DNA of 64,000 nt from Brevirhabdus pacifica. Lineage in GTDB: Bacteria; Pseudomonadota; Alphaproteobacteria; Rhodobacterales; Rhodobacteraceae. The translations under genes were made by a program, and so were the position numbers. The stretch is taken from contig NZ_PGFI01000011.1 in the NCBI RefSeq assembly GCF_002797755.1, positions 1,488,001 to 1,552,000 on the forward strand. The letters run 5' to 3'. The notes below the pieces were generated by a model. The model was not told where the DNA came from. It saw only the letters and a program-made list of their open reading frames with translations, and searched no databases. This document shows positions 17,205 through 26,662 of the stretch, one piece after another. Numbering within the stretch: the first letter of the stretch is position 1; each line of letters starts with the position of its first letter.

Positions 17205-18014
17205 TTAGCCGATCCGGCCGGTGATGTAGCTCTCGGTGCGGCTGTCGCGGGGATTGGTGAAGATGTCGCTGGTCAGGCCGTATTCCACAAGGTTTCCAAG
17301 GTGGAAGAAGGCGGTGCGCTGGCTGACGCGGGCGGCCTGCTGCATCGAGTGGGTCACGATCACCACCGAATAGCGCGCGCGAAGCTCGTCGATCAGCTCC
17401 TCGACCTGCGCGGTGGCGATGGGGTCCAGCGCCGAGCACGGCTCGTCCATCAGCAGGACCTCAGGCTCGGTCGCGACGGCGCGGGCAATGCACAGGCGCT
17501 GCTGCTGACCGCCCGAAAGCGAGGTGCCGGGCGCGTCCAGCCGGTCCTTGACCTCGTCCCAGATGGCGCCGCGGCGCAGGGATTTTTCGACGATTTCGTC
17601 CAGTTCCGCGCGGTTGCGGGCCAGACCGTGGATGCGCGGGCCATAGGCGATGTTGTCGTAGATCGACTTGGGGAACGGGTTGGGTTTCTGGAACACCATG
17701 CCCACCTTGGCCCGAAGCTGCACCGGGTCGATGGAGGGGTCGTAGATGTCCTGCCCGTCCAGCAGGATCTCGCCCTCGATCCGGGCGATGTCGATGGTGT
17801 CGTTCATCCGGTTGATGCAGCGCAGGAAGGTCGACTTGCCACAGCCCGACGGGCCGATGAACGCGGTCACCGTCTTGTCGAGGATGTCCACGTCCACGTC
17901 CTTGATGGCGTGGTTGTCGCCGTAATAGACCTGCACGTCGCGGGCCCTGATCTTGATGTCGTTGGAGTCCAAAGCCTTCTCCGTCTGTGCTGAGATCTGT
18001 CGCGGATCGTTCAT
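17205..18014 (-). CDS. pstB: Phosphate ABC transporter ATP-binding protein PstB
   Basis: A 269-residue ABC ATPase energising phosphate import. Walker [10 protein letters not shown], signature LSGGQQQRL, Walker [13 protein letters not shown] and the H-loop VTHSMQQA are all present. The phosphate-specific region [22 protein letters not shown] fits PstB. ATG at 18014 is preceded by AAGGGGCAGGG. It starts 11 bases after the pstA stop in the pstSCAB operon. Confidence 0.98.
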   Translation of the reverse strand: MNDPRQISAQTEKALDSNDIKIRARDVQVYYGDNHAIKDVDVDILDKTVTAFIGPSGCGKSTFLRCINRMNDTIDIARIEGEILLDGQDIYDPSIDPVQLRAKVGMVFQKPNPFPKSIYDNIAYGPRIHGLARNRAELDEIVEKSLRRGAIWDEVKDRLDAPGTSLSGGQQQRLCIARAVATEPEVLLMDEPCSALDPIATAQVEELIDELRARYSVVIVTHSMQQAARVSQRTAFFHLGNLVEYGLTSDIFTNPRDSRTESYITGRIG

Positions 18015-18025
18015 CGCCCTGCCCC

Positions 18026-19858
18026 TTACCATCTACGCTCGAACCGGCGGCGCAGGAACACCGCCAGCGCATTCATCACCACCAGGAACGCCAGCAGCAC
18101 GCAGATCGCCGCCGCGGTCCGCGCCTCGAAGGCGCGTTCGGGAAAATCCGACCAGCGGTAGACCTGAACCGGCAGCACAGTGGCGCTGTCGGTGATGCCG
18201 CCGGGCACGTCGACGATGAAGGCCACCATGCCGATCAGGATCAGCGGTGCCGTCTCGCCCAGGGCCTGGGCCATGCCGATGATCGTGCCGGTCAGGATGC
18301 CGGGCATCGCCAGGGGCAGCACATGGTGGAACGAGGTCTGCAACCTTGAGGCGCCAAGCCCCAGCGCCGCGTCGCGGATCGAGGGCGGCACCGCCCGGAT
18401 CGAGGCGCGACTGGCGATGATCACCGTCGGCAGCGTCATCAGGGCCAGCACGATGCCGCCCGCCAGTGGCGCCGATCGCGGCACGCCGAAGACGCCCAGA
18501 AAGACCGCAAGGCCCAGCAGACCGAAGACGATCGAGGGCACGGCGGCGAGGTTGTTGATGTTGACCTCGATGAAGTCGGTCCAGCGGTTCCGCGGCGCGA
18601 ATTCCTCAAGGTAGATCGCCGAGAGAACGCCGATGGGGAAGGCCAGCGCGAAGGTCACCAGCATGGTCCAGAAGGTGCCCACGGCCGCCCCCCAGATGCC
18701 GGCAAGCTCGGGCTCGCGCGAGTCCGAGGCGCTGAATAAGCGCCAGTTGAAGACCTGATCCACGGCGCCCTTCTCGCGCAGGTCCTCCAGCCAGACGATC
18801 TGGGCGTCCGAGACCTTGCGCGCCTCGGCCGCCACGGTCGAGCGCATGAGCTGCCAGTCCGCCACCTCAACCGGACCCGCGCCCGCGCCCTCCAGTTCGG
18901 TCAGCGGGGCCATGACGGCGCCGGTCGCGGCGCGGCTGGTCAGGGATTCGATCCGCACCCAGCCGCCGCCCAGCCGCACGAAAAGCGAGTCGTTGGCGTC
19001 GTTCAGCGCCTCGGCGGCATCGCCACCCTCGGCGCGGGTCTTCAGATCGGCAACCTCGGCCAGAAGCTTGTCGCGGTTGGCGGTGCGTTCGGCGGCAAGA
19101 GCCTGATTGCTTTCGCGGGTCTCGGCATCCTCGGCGGCCTCGGCCCGGCGGGTGAAAGCCTCGACGCCCGCCTGCTGGCGGTCGGCCTGTCGCTGAAGCC
19201 GGGCCGCGCGGTCCAGCAGGCTGGCGCGCACCTGTCCCAGCACCGAGGCGAAATCCTCCGCCGAGCTGGAGGTCAGCGTCGCCTCGTCATCGTCAAGGGT
19301 CACGGTCAGCGTGCCGCTTGTCTCCATCGGCTCAAGCGTGCCGTAGTCGCCCTTGAGGTAAAGGTCGGCCACGTCCGAGGCCAGAAAGCGGAATTCGATG
19401 GTCTGACCCAGCAGCGACGGGTTGGCGGTGACCATCTCGGCCAGCTCGAAACTGGCGCCACCGGACAACAGGTCGTAAAGCTCGCGCTTCTCGCTGCGAC
19501 CCTTCACGGTGGGAAAGCGCACGCGCAGCGTGTCCTTGGTCAACCCGTTGAAATCGGACCGCAGGATCTGCTGCGGCGTGGGCTCGGGCTCTTTCAGGCC
19601 CAGTTCCTTGGCGTCCAGTGTCACCGGCAGGGTGACGTAATGTTCGGTCAGCGCACCGGAGGCCTTGCCGACGACCGACCACAACAGCGCCACCAGCGCC
19701 AGCGCCGCCAGCCCGATCGCCATCTGGCCATAGATCCGCAAGCGCGTCTCGGCCCGGCGGCGGCCACGCAGACGGCGGGCGGCCTCGGGGCCGCCGTGGA
19801 TGTCGCTGCGCGGGGTCGCGGGGCGGTCGGTCGCTTGTTCGGGGGCTTGATCGGTCAT
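18026..19858 (-). CDS. pstA: Phosphate ABC transporter permease PstA with large periplasmic insert
   Basis: About 610 residues, roughly twice E. coli PstA. The C-terminal third is the normal permease, with the EAA loop in [27 protein letters not shown]. The N-terminal half has one transmembrane helix (about 45-65) and then a long soluble region (DUF3333-like) with a Gln/Arg/Glu-rich coiled segment. This architecture is known in alphaproteobacteria. ATG at 19858 is preferred because GAGG lies 8 bases upstream; another ATG at 19876 overlaps the pstC stop. It works with PstC as the phosphate channel. Confidence 0.93.
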   Translation of the reverse strand: MTDQAPEQATDRPATPRSDIHGGPEAARRLRGRRRAETRLRIYGQMAIGLAALALVALLWSVVGKASGALTEHYVTLPVTLDAKELGLKEPEPTPQQILRSDFNGLTKDTLRVRFPTVKGRSEKRELYDLLSGGASFELAEMVTANPSLLGQTIEFRFLASDVADLYLKGDYGTLEPMETSGTLTVTLDDDEATLTSSSAEDFASVLGQVRASLLDRAARLQRQADRQQAGVEAFTRRAEAAEDAETRESNQALAAERTANRDKLLAEVADLKTRAEGGDAAEALNDANDSLFVRLGGGWVRIESLTSRAATGAVMAPLTELEGAGAGPVEVADWQLMRSTVAAEARKVSDAQIVWLEDLREKGAVDQVFNWRLFSASDSREPELAGIWGAAVGTFWTMLVTFALAFPIGVLSAIYLEEFAPRNRWTDFIEVNINNLAAVPSIVFGLLGLAVFLGVFGVPRSAPLAGGIVLALMTLPTVIIASRASIRAVPPSIRDAALGLGASRLQTSFHHVLPLAMPGILTGTIIGMAQALGETAPLILIGMVAFIVDVPGGITDSATVLPVQVYRWSDFPERAFEARTAAAICVLLAFLVVMNALAVFLRRRFERRW

Positions 19859-19868
19859 CTGTCCAGCC

Positions 19869-21245
19869 TCAGTCATAAAGTTCACGGTAGCGGCGGACGA
19901 TCCGCAGGGCGATGATATTCATCAGCAGCGTGATGCAGAACAGGGTGAAGCCCAGGGTAAAGGCCGGTCCTGCGGCGGTCGATGCCTCGGTGTCGCCGGT
20001 GATCAGCATCACGATCTGCACGGTCACGGTGGTCACGGCCTCCAGCGGGTTCAGGGTCAGGTTCGCCCCCTGCCCTGCGGCCATCACCACGATCATCGTC
20101 TCGCCCACGGCGCGGCTGACACCCAGCAGCACCGCCGAGACGATCCCCGGCAGCGCCGACGGCAGAACCACCTGGCGGATGGTTTCGGCCTTGGTGGCGC
20201 CCAGCCCGTAGGAGCCGTCGCGCAGGGATTGGGGAACCGCGTTGATGACGTCATCGCTGAGCGACGAGATGAAGGGGATGATCATGATCCCCATCACGAC
20301 ACCGGCCGCCAGCGCGCTTTCGGAGGCGACCGAGATGCCAAGCGCCTCGCCGGACTGGCGGATGAAGGGCGCCACGGTGATGGCGGCGAAGAAGCCGTAA
20401 ACCACCGTCGGGATACCGGCCAGGATCTCGAGCATCGGCTTGACCACCGAGCGGGTTCGCGGAGAGGCGAAATCGGCCAGGTAGATCGCGGCCATCAGGC
20501 CGATGGGCACGGCCACGATCATCGCGATCAGGGTGATCAGGAAGGTGCCCGCAAAGAGCGGCACGGCCCCAACCTTGTCGGGATTCATCTGGCCGCTTTG
20601 AACGCCGGAAAGCGGGCTCCAGGTTGTGCCGAACAGGAATTTATCGATCCGCCAGCCGATGTTGGAGAAGAAGTTGGCCGTCTCGAAGATCAGCGACAGC
20701 ACGATGCCCAGCGTCGTCAGAACGGCGATCGCGGCGGTCGCCCACAGGACGATGGTCACCATCCGCTCGGTGCGGTTGCGGGCGCGGAAGTCGCGGTCGC
20801 TGCGACGCCAGGCCAGCAGGCCGAAGGCCAGCGCGGCGGCCAGCGCCAGTGCGGCGGTGCCCCATTGGCGGGCAGTCTCTAGGGTGGCGTGACGCTCGGC
20901 CACGGCGCTGCGCAGCTCGCCGCTGCGCGAGGGCAGCGCGCCGTCGGCCACGGCCTTGGCATCCGACAGGACCAGCTGACGCTCGATCGCGCTGCTTTCC
21001 GGCAGGGCCTGACCAATCTGGTTCTGGAGCTGCATGTCGTTCCACAGGCCCCAGCCGATGCCAACCACCAGCAAAACCGCCGTGCCGGCCAGGAACGATC
21101 CCAGCGCGGCGTAGAAGCCGTGGTAGGAGGGGCGCGAGTGCAGGTCCGCAAGCCGCGGACCGGCGGCCGCCATGGCCCGACGTCTGAGAAGGAAATACCA
21201 GCCCGCCGACAATGCCAGAATGACGACGAATGTTGTGCCCAGCAT
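19869..21245 (-). CDS. pstC: Phosphate ABC transporter permease PstC
   Basis: A 458-residue permease, longer than E. coli PstC (319). The C-terminal ~290 residues contain the permease fold and the EAA loop PQSLRDGSYGLGATKAETIRQ. The N-terminal ~170 residues add extra membrane segments (about 5-22, 45-65, 140-155) around a soluble stretch, again typical for alphaproteobacteria. It follows pstS after tandem hairpins that probably lower its expression relative to the binding protein. Confidence 0.96.
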   Translation of the reverse strand: MLGTTFVVILALSAGWYFLLRRRAMAAAGPRLADLHSRPSYHGFYAALGSFLAGTAVLLVVGIGWGLWNDMQLQNQIGQALPESSAIERQLVLSDAKAVADGALPSRSGELRSAVAERHATLETARQWGTAALALAAALAFGLLAWRRSDRDFRARNRTERMVTIVLWATAAIAVLTTLGIVLSLIFETANFFSNIGWRIDKFLFGTTWSPLSGVQSGQMNPDKVGAVPLFAGTFLITLIAMIVAVPIGLMAAIYLADFASPRTRSVVKPMLEILAGIPTVVYGFFAAITVAPFIRQSGEALGISVASESALAAGVVMGIMIIPFISSLSDDVINAVPQSLRDGSYGLGATKAETIRQVVLPSALPGIVSAVLLGVSRAVGETMIVVMAAGQGANLTLNPLEAVTTVTVQIVMLITGDTEASTAAGPAFTLGFTLFCITLLMNIIALRIVRRYRELYD

Positions 21246-21298
21246 CCTTTGCCCCTTCGTCTTCTCCCTGCGTCAACTGCAGGGCCTTCAATGTCGAA

Positions 21299-21354
21299 CG
21301 ACCGCCGGTAGTGCCGGCGGTCGGGTGCCGGCGCGGAACGTGATTCCGCGCCGG
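21299..21354 (-). repeat. Tandem stem-loops between pstS and pstC
   Basis: Two perfect hairpins lie back to back: CGACCGCCGG-TAGTG-CCGGCGGTCG (21299-21323) and an 11-bp stem CCGGCGCGGAA/TTCCGCGCCGG (21328-21354). On the minus strand neither has a U run. They probably protect the pstS 3' end and damp downstream transcription, as REP-like hairpins do in other transporter operons. Confidence 0.65.
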
Positions 21355-21372
21355 TTTATCCGTCTTCGCGAA

Positions 21373-22359
21373 TTATTGCCACTCGTTCCCCGTCATGGGG
21401 GTCAGGTTGGCGACGTTGTCGGCGATTTCGTCATGCTTGTCCTCGGCCAGCGGGATCAGGCCCTTGTCGATCAGGTAGCCCTCTTCGCCCGAGGCGGCAT
21501 CGCTGAGGAATTCGTTGGCGTATTCCTGCAGGCCCGGCACCACGCCCACATGCGCGTTCTTGATGTAGAAGTAGAGCGAGCGCGACACGGGGTATTCGCC
21601 GTCGGCGATGTTCTCGAAGGTCGGCTCGACCCCGTCGACCACGGCGCCCTGGATCTTGTCGGCGTTCTGGTCAAGGAACGAGAAGCCGAAGATGCCCAGT
21701 GCGTTGGGGTTGGCTTCCAGCTTCGAGACGATCAGGTTGTCGTTCTCGCCAGCCTCGACATAGACACCGTCCTCACGGACAGTGACGCCTTCGCACTCGA
21801 CCTTGTCGGTGTCTTCGCAGCCCTCGTGCATGACCAGCTCTTCAAAGGCGTCGCGGGTGCCCGAGGACGGCGGCGGGCCCAGAACCTCGATCTTGATGGC
21901 GGGCAGCGAGGGGTCGATCTCGGACCAGTTGGTGGGCAGTGGGCCGTTGGCGGCCAGGGCTTCGACCAGCTGGGCGCGGGTCAGCTCGAACCGGGGGCCG
22001 TCCTTGGAGTTGGCAACGACGATACCGTCAAAGCCGACGACGGCCTCGGTAACCTCGGTCACACCATTGTCGGCGCAGAGTTTGAATTCCTTCTCCTTCA
22101 TGCGGCGCGAGGCATTGGTGATGTCCGGATGCTCGGTGCCGACGCCCGAGCAGAACAGCTTGAGGCCGCCGCCCGAGCCGGTCGATTCGACGACCGGGGT
22201 GGCGAAATCGGTGGTCTTGCCGAATTGCTCGGCCACGGCGGTCGAAAACGGGAAGACGGTGGACGAACCGACAATGCGGATCTGATCACGTGCGGTGGCG
22301 GCGGTTGCGCTGACGGCCGCGAGGGCCAACGCGGTAGCGGTCAGTTTCACGAGGGTCAT
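21373..22359 (-). CDS. pstS: Phosphate-binding protein PstS
   Basis: A 328-residue periplasmic binding protein. ATG at 22359 opens a signal peptide (VKLTATALALAAVSATAATA). Ligand-binding signatures are RIVGSSTVFPFSTAVAEQF near the mature N-terminus and GPPPSSGTRDAFEELV, where the TSGT-like loop contacts phosphate. The sequence belongs to the longer PstS type with a Cys pair (LFCSGVG...KLCADNG). GGAG precedes the ATG by 11 bases. Transcription from the PHO box at 22445-22473 is expected under phosphate limitation. Confidence 0.95.
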   Translation of the reverse strand: MTLVKLTATALALAAVSATAATARDQIRIVGSSTVFPFSTAVAEQFGKTTDFATPVVESTGSGGGLKLFCSGVGTEHPDITNASRRMKEKEFKLCADNGVTEVTEAVVGFDGIVVANSKDGPRFELTRAQLVEALAANGPLPTNWSEIDPSLPAIKIEVLGPPPSSGTRDAFEELVMHEGCEDTDKVECEGVTVREDGVYVEAGENDNLIVSKLEANPNALGIFGFSFLDQNADKIQGAVVDGVEPTFENIADGEYPVSRSLYFYIKNAHVGVVPGLQEYANEFLSDAASGEEGYLIDKGLIPLAEDKHDEIADNVANLTPMTGNEWQ

Positions 22360-22444
22360 TCGGTCAAGCTCCAATTCAGGTTCCTCAGGACGCCCTGTCT
22401 CGAGCATCCATGACGCCCAGATAGGGCGCGTCCACAATGCTTTT

Positions 22445-22473
22445 GTGACACCAGCGTAACAGTTTCATGACAA
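22445..22473 (-). promoter_or_regulatory. PHO box of pstS (three PhoB half-sites)
   Basis: On the minus strand three heptamers, TTGTCAT, CTGTTAC and GTGTCAC, recur with an exact 11-base period. The first two with the AT-rich GAAA spacer match the PhoB consensus CTGTCAT-N4-CTGTCAT closely. The site is about 90-115 bases upstream of the pstS start, just after the phoR stop. Confidence 0.85.
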
Positions 22474-22530
22474 TCCGCCATTTCCGAGATTTTCCGCCCC
22501 GAAAGGCCGTTTTGGGTCGAAACCCGCCGA

Positions 22531-23607
22531 TCATTCCATCGGCAGGATGACGGTGAAGCGGCTGCCCTGCCCCTTCTCGGACGTGATGCGAAGCCGTCCG
22601 CGATGGCGATTCACGATATGCTTGACGATGGCCAGGCCCAGACCCGTCCCCCCCATCTCGCGGGAGCGGTGGCTGTCGACCCGGTAAAAGCGTTCCGTCA
22701 GGCGCGGAAGATGCAGAGGGTCGATGCCCGGGCCACGGTCGGCCACCTCCATCACGGCCCCGGCCTGGCGCAGGACAGGTTCATGCGCGATCACGCCCAG
22801 GCGGATGGTGACCACATTCGCCCCTGAGTCCTTGTCGCCCCGGGCGCCGTATTTCACCCCGTTCTCGACCAGATTCTGCAGGACCTGCGTCAGCTGATCG
22901 GCATCGCCCCGCACGACAAGGCTGTCATGGCTCGTCTCAAGCTCCAGCCGCGCTCCGGCTTCCTCGGCCAATGGCAGGAGGCTGGCCATGGCCGAACGGC
23001 TCAGCGCCACAAGATCGATCCGGTCAAGCGGGCGCATCCTCTCCTCGGCCTCGACCCGGGACAGCGACAGCAGGTCCTCGACCAGGCGGTTCATCCGCCC
23101 CGCTTCGCGCGCCATGATCGCCAGGAACCGGTCCCGGGCCGCCGCGTCATCGCGCGCGGCGCCCTGCAACGTGTCGATGAAACCGGTGAGCGCAGTCAGC
23201 GGTGTGCGCAGCTCGTGGCTGACGTTGGCCACGAAATCGCGCCGGATCTGGCCGGCCGCCCGTTGCTGCGAGACATCCTCGAACGACAGAACCAGCGGCC
23301 GCGCCCGCGCCTGCCCGTCGGTCGCGCGCCCCTCGAACGGCGCCACGTGAACGCGGAAGGCCTGGTCCGAGCCGCCGGTCGAGCGCATGAGTGTCGCAAA
23401 CTCCGGCTCCCCTCCCCGACCGACCCGGTCGATGGCCTCCAGCAAGGCGGGCTGACGAATGGCGGTTGCGTAATGGCGCCCCTCGACACCGGCTCCGAAA
23501 AGGGCCCGCGCCTCCTGATTCAAAAAGGCGATCCGCTCGTCGACTCCTATTGCAACTATCGGTTGCGGAAGTCCGTTTAATATTGATTGCGTCGTCTTAT
23601 CAATCAC
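22531..23607 (-). CDS. phoR: Phosphate regulon sensor kinase PhoR (soluble form)
   Basis: A 358-residue histidine kinase: PAS domain (about 8-110), HisKA with VSHELRTPLTALTGFIDTL (phosphorylated His), and HATPase with NLVENGVKYG, DRGPGID and GGTGLGLAIVKH. E. coli PhoR has N-terminal membrane helices; none is present here, so it must be cytoplasmic or recruited to the Pst complex. The start is GTG at 23607 after GAGGGATCC. It sits directly upstream of pstSCAB-phoU-phoB but is separated from pstS by the PHO-box promoter. Confidence 0.92.
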   Translation of the reverse strand: MIDKTTQSILNGLPQPIVAIGVDERIAFLNQEARALFGAGVEGRHYATAIRQPALLEAIDRVGRGGEPEFATLMRSTGGSDQAFRVHVAPFEGRATDGQARARPLVLSFEDVSQQRAAGQIRRDFVANVSHELRTPLTALTGFIDTLQGAARDDAAARDRFLAIMAREAGRMNRLVEDLLSLSRVEAEERMRPLDRIDLVALSRSAMASLLPLAEEAGARLELETSHDSLVVRGDADQLTQVLQNLVENGVKYGARGDKDSGANVVTIRLGVIAHEPVLRQAGAVMEVADRGPGIDPLHLPRLTERFYRVDSHRSREMGGTGLGLAIVKHIVNRHRGRLRITSEKGQGSRFTVILPME

Positions 23608-23752
23608 TTGGATCCCTCGCCACGCCCAGTTCGGGGCATGTTAATCAATTGAGTCGTTACGTCACAATCTTTGTGGACTGGTCAAATATCTGCCGGATTG
23701 GTATTGCAGTAATGTGAGTTCCGGTTTTGCTTTTTTGTTTACGGGTTAGACA

Positions 23753-24196
23753 ATGCGTGCAGCGAATTTGTCCTCGGCCATTCCGGCCGCCAGTTCGAAC
23801 CTCCGTGGCTTGCCTCACCCCGAGACCATATTCCTTCTGGACGACTGCGGTGCAAGTGAATGGGCGGGGATGCGGGCCGGTTCGATCGCCGCGGACGTGC
23901 GGCTGATGAGTTTCCGCAGCCTGACCGTCAGCGCCCTGCGTGAACTGTCGCCCCGCACCATAGTCACCCCCGCGATCCGCAACGGTTTCGACGCGGTCGA
24001 AGTGGCACGGCGCCTTGAAGCGGCAAGATACGGCGGCGTTCTGGTGGTGGGGGTGGAGCCGCGGCTGGACAGCGAGGTGGTCGCCCGCGACGTGCGCGAC
24101 AGCTGTCCGTCGGTCCGCTGCACCTTCTACACCTATCCGGCCGTTGGCGCCGAGGCGGTGTCGGGGATGTCGGCAAGGGGCGCGCTTCACGACTGA
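23753..24196 (+). CDS. Conserved hypothetical protein
   Basis: I do not recognise this 147-residue protein. It has no signal peptide and no membrane helix. Alternating strands and helices (ETIFLLDDCG, VRLMSFRSLTVSALREL, RTIVTPAIRNGFDAVEVARRL, YGGVLVVGVEP) suggest a small Rossmann-like or receiver-like alpha/beta fold, but no phospho-acceptor set is clear. It is transcribed divergently from phoR across about 145 bases and ends at a strong terminator, so it is probably monocistronic. A link to phosphate control is only positional. Confidence 0.7.
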   Translation: MRAANLSSAIPAASSNLRGLPHPETIFLLDDCGASEWAGMRAGSIAADVRLMSFRSLTVSALRELSPRTIVTPAIRNGFDAVEVARRLEAARYGGVLVVGVEPRLDSEVVARDVRDSCPSVRCTFYTYPAVGAEAVSGMSARGALHD

Positions 24197-24252
24197 ACCG
24201 GTCGGATCACGCGTTGGAAGGCCCGGTCCCAGCTCACGGACGGGCAGGAAGG

Positions 24253-24277
24253 GCGGCCGGGATGGGGCCGCTTTTTT
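24253..24277 (+). terminator. Intrinsic terminator after the hypothetical gene
   Basis: GCGGCC (24253-24258), loop, GGCCGC (24266-24271), six T (24272-24277). Confidence 0.8.
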
Positions 24278-24283
24278 CATTGC

Positions 24284-25492
24284 TCAGCCCGCGGCGGCCG
24301 CAACGGCGCGGCGCAGCTCCTCGCACAGCTGATCGGCCTCCTCGATCCCCACCGAAACGCGGAAGAACCCCTCGGAGATGCCAAGCGCCTCGCGTCGCTC
24401 CGCCGTCAGGGCCCGGTGGGAGGAGGATGGCGGATGCGACAGTGTCGTCGCCACGTCGCCCAGGGTCGGCGCGAAGGGCAGATCGGGCGCCGCCGCGACC
24501 AGCCGGTTGGCGGCGGCGCGACCGCCCTCGACCTCGAAGCTGACCATGTTGCCCCCCTGCCCGCCGAAAAGCGCCATGGCACGCTGATGATCGGGGTGGT
24601 CGGAGCGACCGGGGTAAAGCACCCGGCGCACGCCGGGCAGATCGGCCAGACAATCGGCCAGTTTCGCCGCGTTCTCGCACGCCCGGCGATAACGCAGCTC
24701 GAAAGTCAGAAGGCCCCGCTCTGCCAGCCAGCAATCGAAGGGGCTGGCGGTCAGGCCCAGGGTGACGGCGGTTTCTTCCATGGCGCGCATCAGCTCGGGG
24801 TCGCGGGCAGCGACATAGCCAAGCATCGCGTCCGAATGGCCTGAAAGCAGCTTGGTGATCGAGTGGATCACGATATCCGCGCCTGCGTCGAGCGCACGGT
24901 AGGCCAGCGGCGTCGTGAAGGTGTTATCGACCGCCAGCAGCACGCCGCGGCGACGGGCCAGTTCGGCGATCGCCTCAAGGTCGGGCACCCGCAGGGTCGG
25001 GTTCGAGACGGTCTCGACCAGGATCAGGCGGGTCTGGTCGGTCAGCGCCGCCTCGATCGCGCTGGCGTCGGTGGGGTCGGCCAGGGTCGCCTCGATCCCC
25101 AGACGCGGAAGCTGGTCCGACAGCATCCGCAGGGAACGGCCATAAAGCTGGTTGCCCGCAACCACATGGTCGCTGGCTTTCAGAAGCCCCATGAACATGG
25201 CCGTCACGGCCCCCATCCCCGAGCCGGTGACGATACCGCCCTCGACGCCTTCCATCATGTCGATGCGGCGCGCCAAGGCCTCGGCATTGGGGTGGCCTTC
25301 GCGGGAATAGGTGAAGCCCTTGGCGCGGCCCTCGTACTGATCGTCCAGCGCGTCGGGCGTGGCCGAGGCATAGACGACCGAGGGCATGATCGGGCTGCTG
25401 ACGGCGCGGCTGCTGCTGGCCGGAAACGCCGTGCGGCGCAGGGCGTTCGCGGCGTCGCGGGTACTATTCGGGGTGTCGGATGCGCCGCTCAT
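24284..25492 (-). CDS. Cys/Met-metabolism PLP-dependent enzyme (cystathionine lyase/synthase family)
   Basis: A 402-residue fold-type I PLP enzyme. [30 protein letters not shown] (phosphate grip), [36 protein letters not shown] and the PLP lysine in [16 protein letters not shown] are all in place. The family includes cystathionine gamma-synthase, beta-lyase, methionine gamma-lyase and O-acylhomoserine sulfhydrylases, and the motifs do not separate these. ATG at 25492 overlaps the upstream gamma-carbonic anhydrase stop (ATGA). It is the last gene of the yicC-gmk run. Divergence at usual signature positions suggests a side branch of the family. Confidence 0.88.
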   Translation of the reverse strand: MSGASDTPNSTRDAANALRRTAFPASSSRAVSSPIMPSVVYASATPDALDDQYEGRAKGFTYSREGHPNAEALARRIDMMEGVEGGIVTGSGMGAVTAMFMGLLKASDHVVAGNQLYGRSLRMLSDQLPRLGIEATLADPTDASAIEAALTDQTRLILVETVSNPTLRVPDLEAIAELARRRGVLLAVDNTFTTPLAYRALDAGADIVIHSITKLLSGHSDAMLGYVAARDPELMRAMEETAVTLGLTASPFDCWLAERGLLTFELRYRRACENAAKLADCLADLPGVRRVLYPGRSDHPDHQRAMALFGGQGGNMVSFEVEGGRAAANRLVAAAPDLPFAPTLGDVATTLSHPPSSSHRALTAERREALGISEGFFRVSVGIEEADQLCEELRRAVAAAAG

Positions 25493-26022
25493 GCCGGCAG
25501 GACCTTCAGACCGTCGCGGAAACGCCGCATGTTGTTCTGGTAGGAGACGGCGGCCTGGCGCAGCACCTCCATGGTGGCCTCGTCGATCTGGCGGACGACC
25601 TTGCCGGGGGCGCCCAGCACCATCGAGCCGTCGGGGATCTCCTTGCCCTCGGTGACCAAAGCGCCCGCGCCGATCAGGCAATTGCGCCCCACCTTGGCAC
25701 CGTTCATCACCATGGCGCCCATGCCGACAAGGGTCTCGTCGCCGATGGTGCAGCCATGCAGCGTCGCCTTGTGGCCAACGGTGCAGTTGCGCCCGATGGT
25801 CAGCGGGTAGCCCATGTCGGTGTGCAGCACGCAATGATCCTGGATGTTCGTCCCCTCGCCGACGACGATATCCTCGTTGTCGCCGCGCAGCGTGACGCCG
25901 AACCAGATCGAGGCGCCCGAGTGCACGATGATCCCGCCGATGACATTGGCATCGGGGGCGATCCAGTAATCGCCATCGCTGGGCAGCACGGGACAGCGGT
26001 CCCCCAGGGCATAGATCGTCAT
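25489..26022 (-). CDS. Gamma-carbonic anhydrase-like hexapeptide-repeat protein
   Basis: A 177-residue left-handed beta-helix protein (YrdA/PaaY/CaiE group). Hexapeptide repeats run from about residue 20 to 135, followed by a C-terminal helix. The three histidines that bind zinc in this family are present: VLH, VGHK and TLHG. The role may be carbonic anhydrase or thioesterase-like; family members are often of unknown function. ATG at 26022 shares one base with the gmk stop (TGATG), with GGAG 7 bases upstream; a GTG three bases earlier is also possible. Confidence 0.9.
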   Translation of the reverse strand: MTIYALGDRCPVLPSDGDYWIAPDANVIGGIIVHSGASIWFGVTLRGDNEDIVVGEGTNIQDHCVLHTDMGYPLTIGRNCTVGHKATLHGCTIGDETLVGMGAMVMNGAKVGRNCLIGAGALVTEGKEIPDGSMVLGAPGKVVRQIDEATMEVLRQAAVSYQNNMRRFRDGLKVLPA

Positions 26023-26660
26023 CACCTGTCTCCGAATTCTTTGTTCAGTTCGCGCACCAGATCCACCAGCCCCACCTGGCGGCTGCGGCGCAGACGCTCG
26101 GCCTGCAGGATCGCGCGCAGTTTCATCTCGGTCTCGTCGAGGTCGCGGTTGACCAGGACATAGTCATATTCGGCCCAGTGGCTGATCTCGTCGCGGCTTT
26201 TCTGCATGCGGGCGGCGATCACCTCATCGCTGTCCTGGTCGCGCGACCGCAGGCGGCGCTCAAGCTCGGCGATCGAGGGGGGCAGGATGAAGATCGACAC
26301 CACATCCTCGGCCAGGGCCGAATTGCGGATCTGCTGACCGCCCTGCCAGTCGATGTCGAACAGCACGTCGCGCCCCTCGACGATCGCCTCTTCGACGGGA
26401 CCCTGGGGCGAGCCGTAGAGATTGCCGAAAACCTCCGCATGTTCCAGCATGTCACCATCCTCGACCATGGCCAGGAAGGACTCGCGGCTGCGGAAATAAT
26501 ACTCGCGTCCGTCAAGCTCCCCGGGTCGGGGGGCGCGGGTCGTGGCCGAGACGGAGAAGACGATATCGGGGTCCCAGTTGCGCAGGCGGTTGGCCAGGGT
26601 GGATTTGCCGGCACCCGATGGTGACGACAGGATAAGCAACAAACCCCTGCGCGACCGCAT
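26022..26660 (-). CDS. gmk: Guanylate kinase
   Basis: A 212-residue GMP kinase (ATP + GMP to ADP + GDP). P-loop [10 protein letters not shown] is at about 12-21; [21 protein letters not shown] is the GMP-binding region; DIDWQGGQQ and the lid RLRSRDQDS follow. ATG at 26660 has GGAG five bases upstream; a GTG at 26666 would overlap the yicC stop as GTGA. yicC-gmk is a conserved alphaproteobacterial pair. Confidence 0.97.
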   Translation of the reverse strand: MRSRRGLLLILSSPSGAGKSTLANRLRNWDPDIVFSVSATTRAPRPGELDGREYYFRSRESFLAMVEDGDMLEHAEVFGNLYGSPQGPVEEAIVEGRDVLFDIDWQGGQQIRNSALAEDVVSIFILPPSIAELERRLRSRDQDSDEVIAARMQKSRDEISHWAEYDYVLVNRDLDETEMKLRAILQAERLRRSRQVGLVDLVRELNKEFGDR

Positions 26661-26662
26661 GT

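Noticed and set aside
23650-23700. PHO box or FNR site between phoR and the divergent hypothetical gene
   Set aside because: TCACAA/TTGTGGA and ATCAATTGAG are suggestive, but spacing and half-sites do not fit PhoB or FNR consensus.
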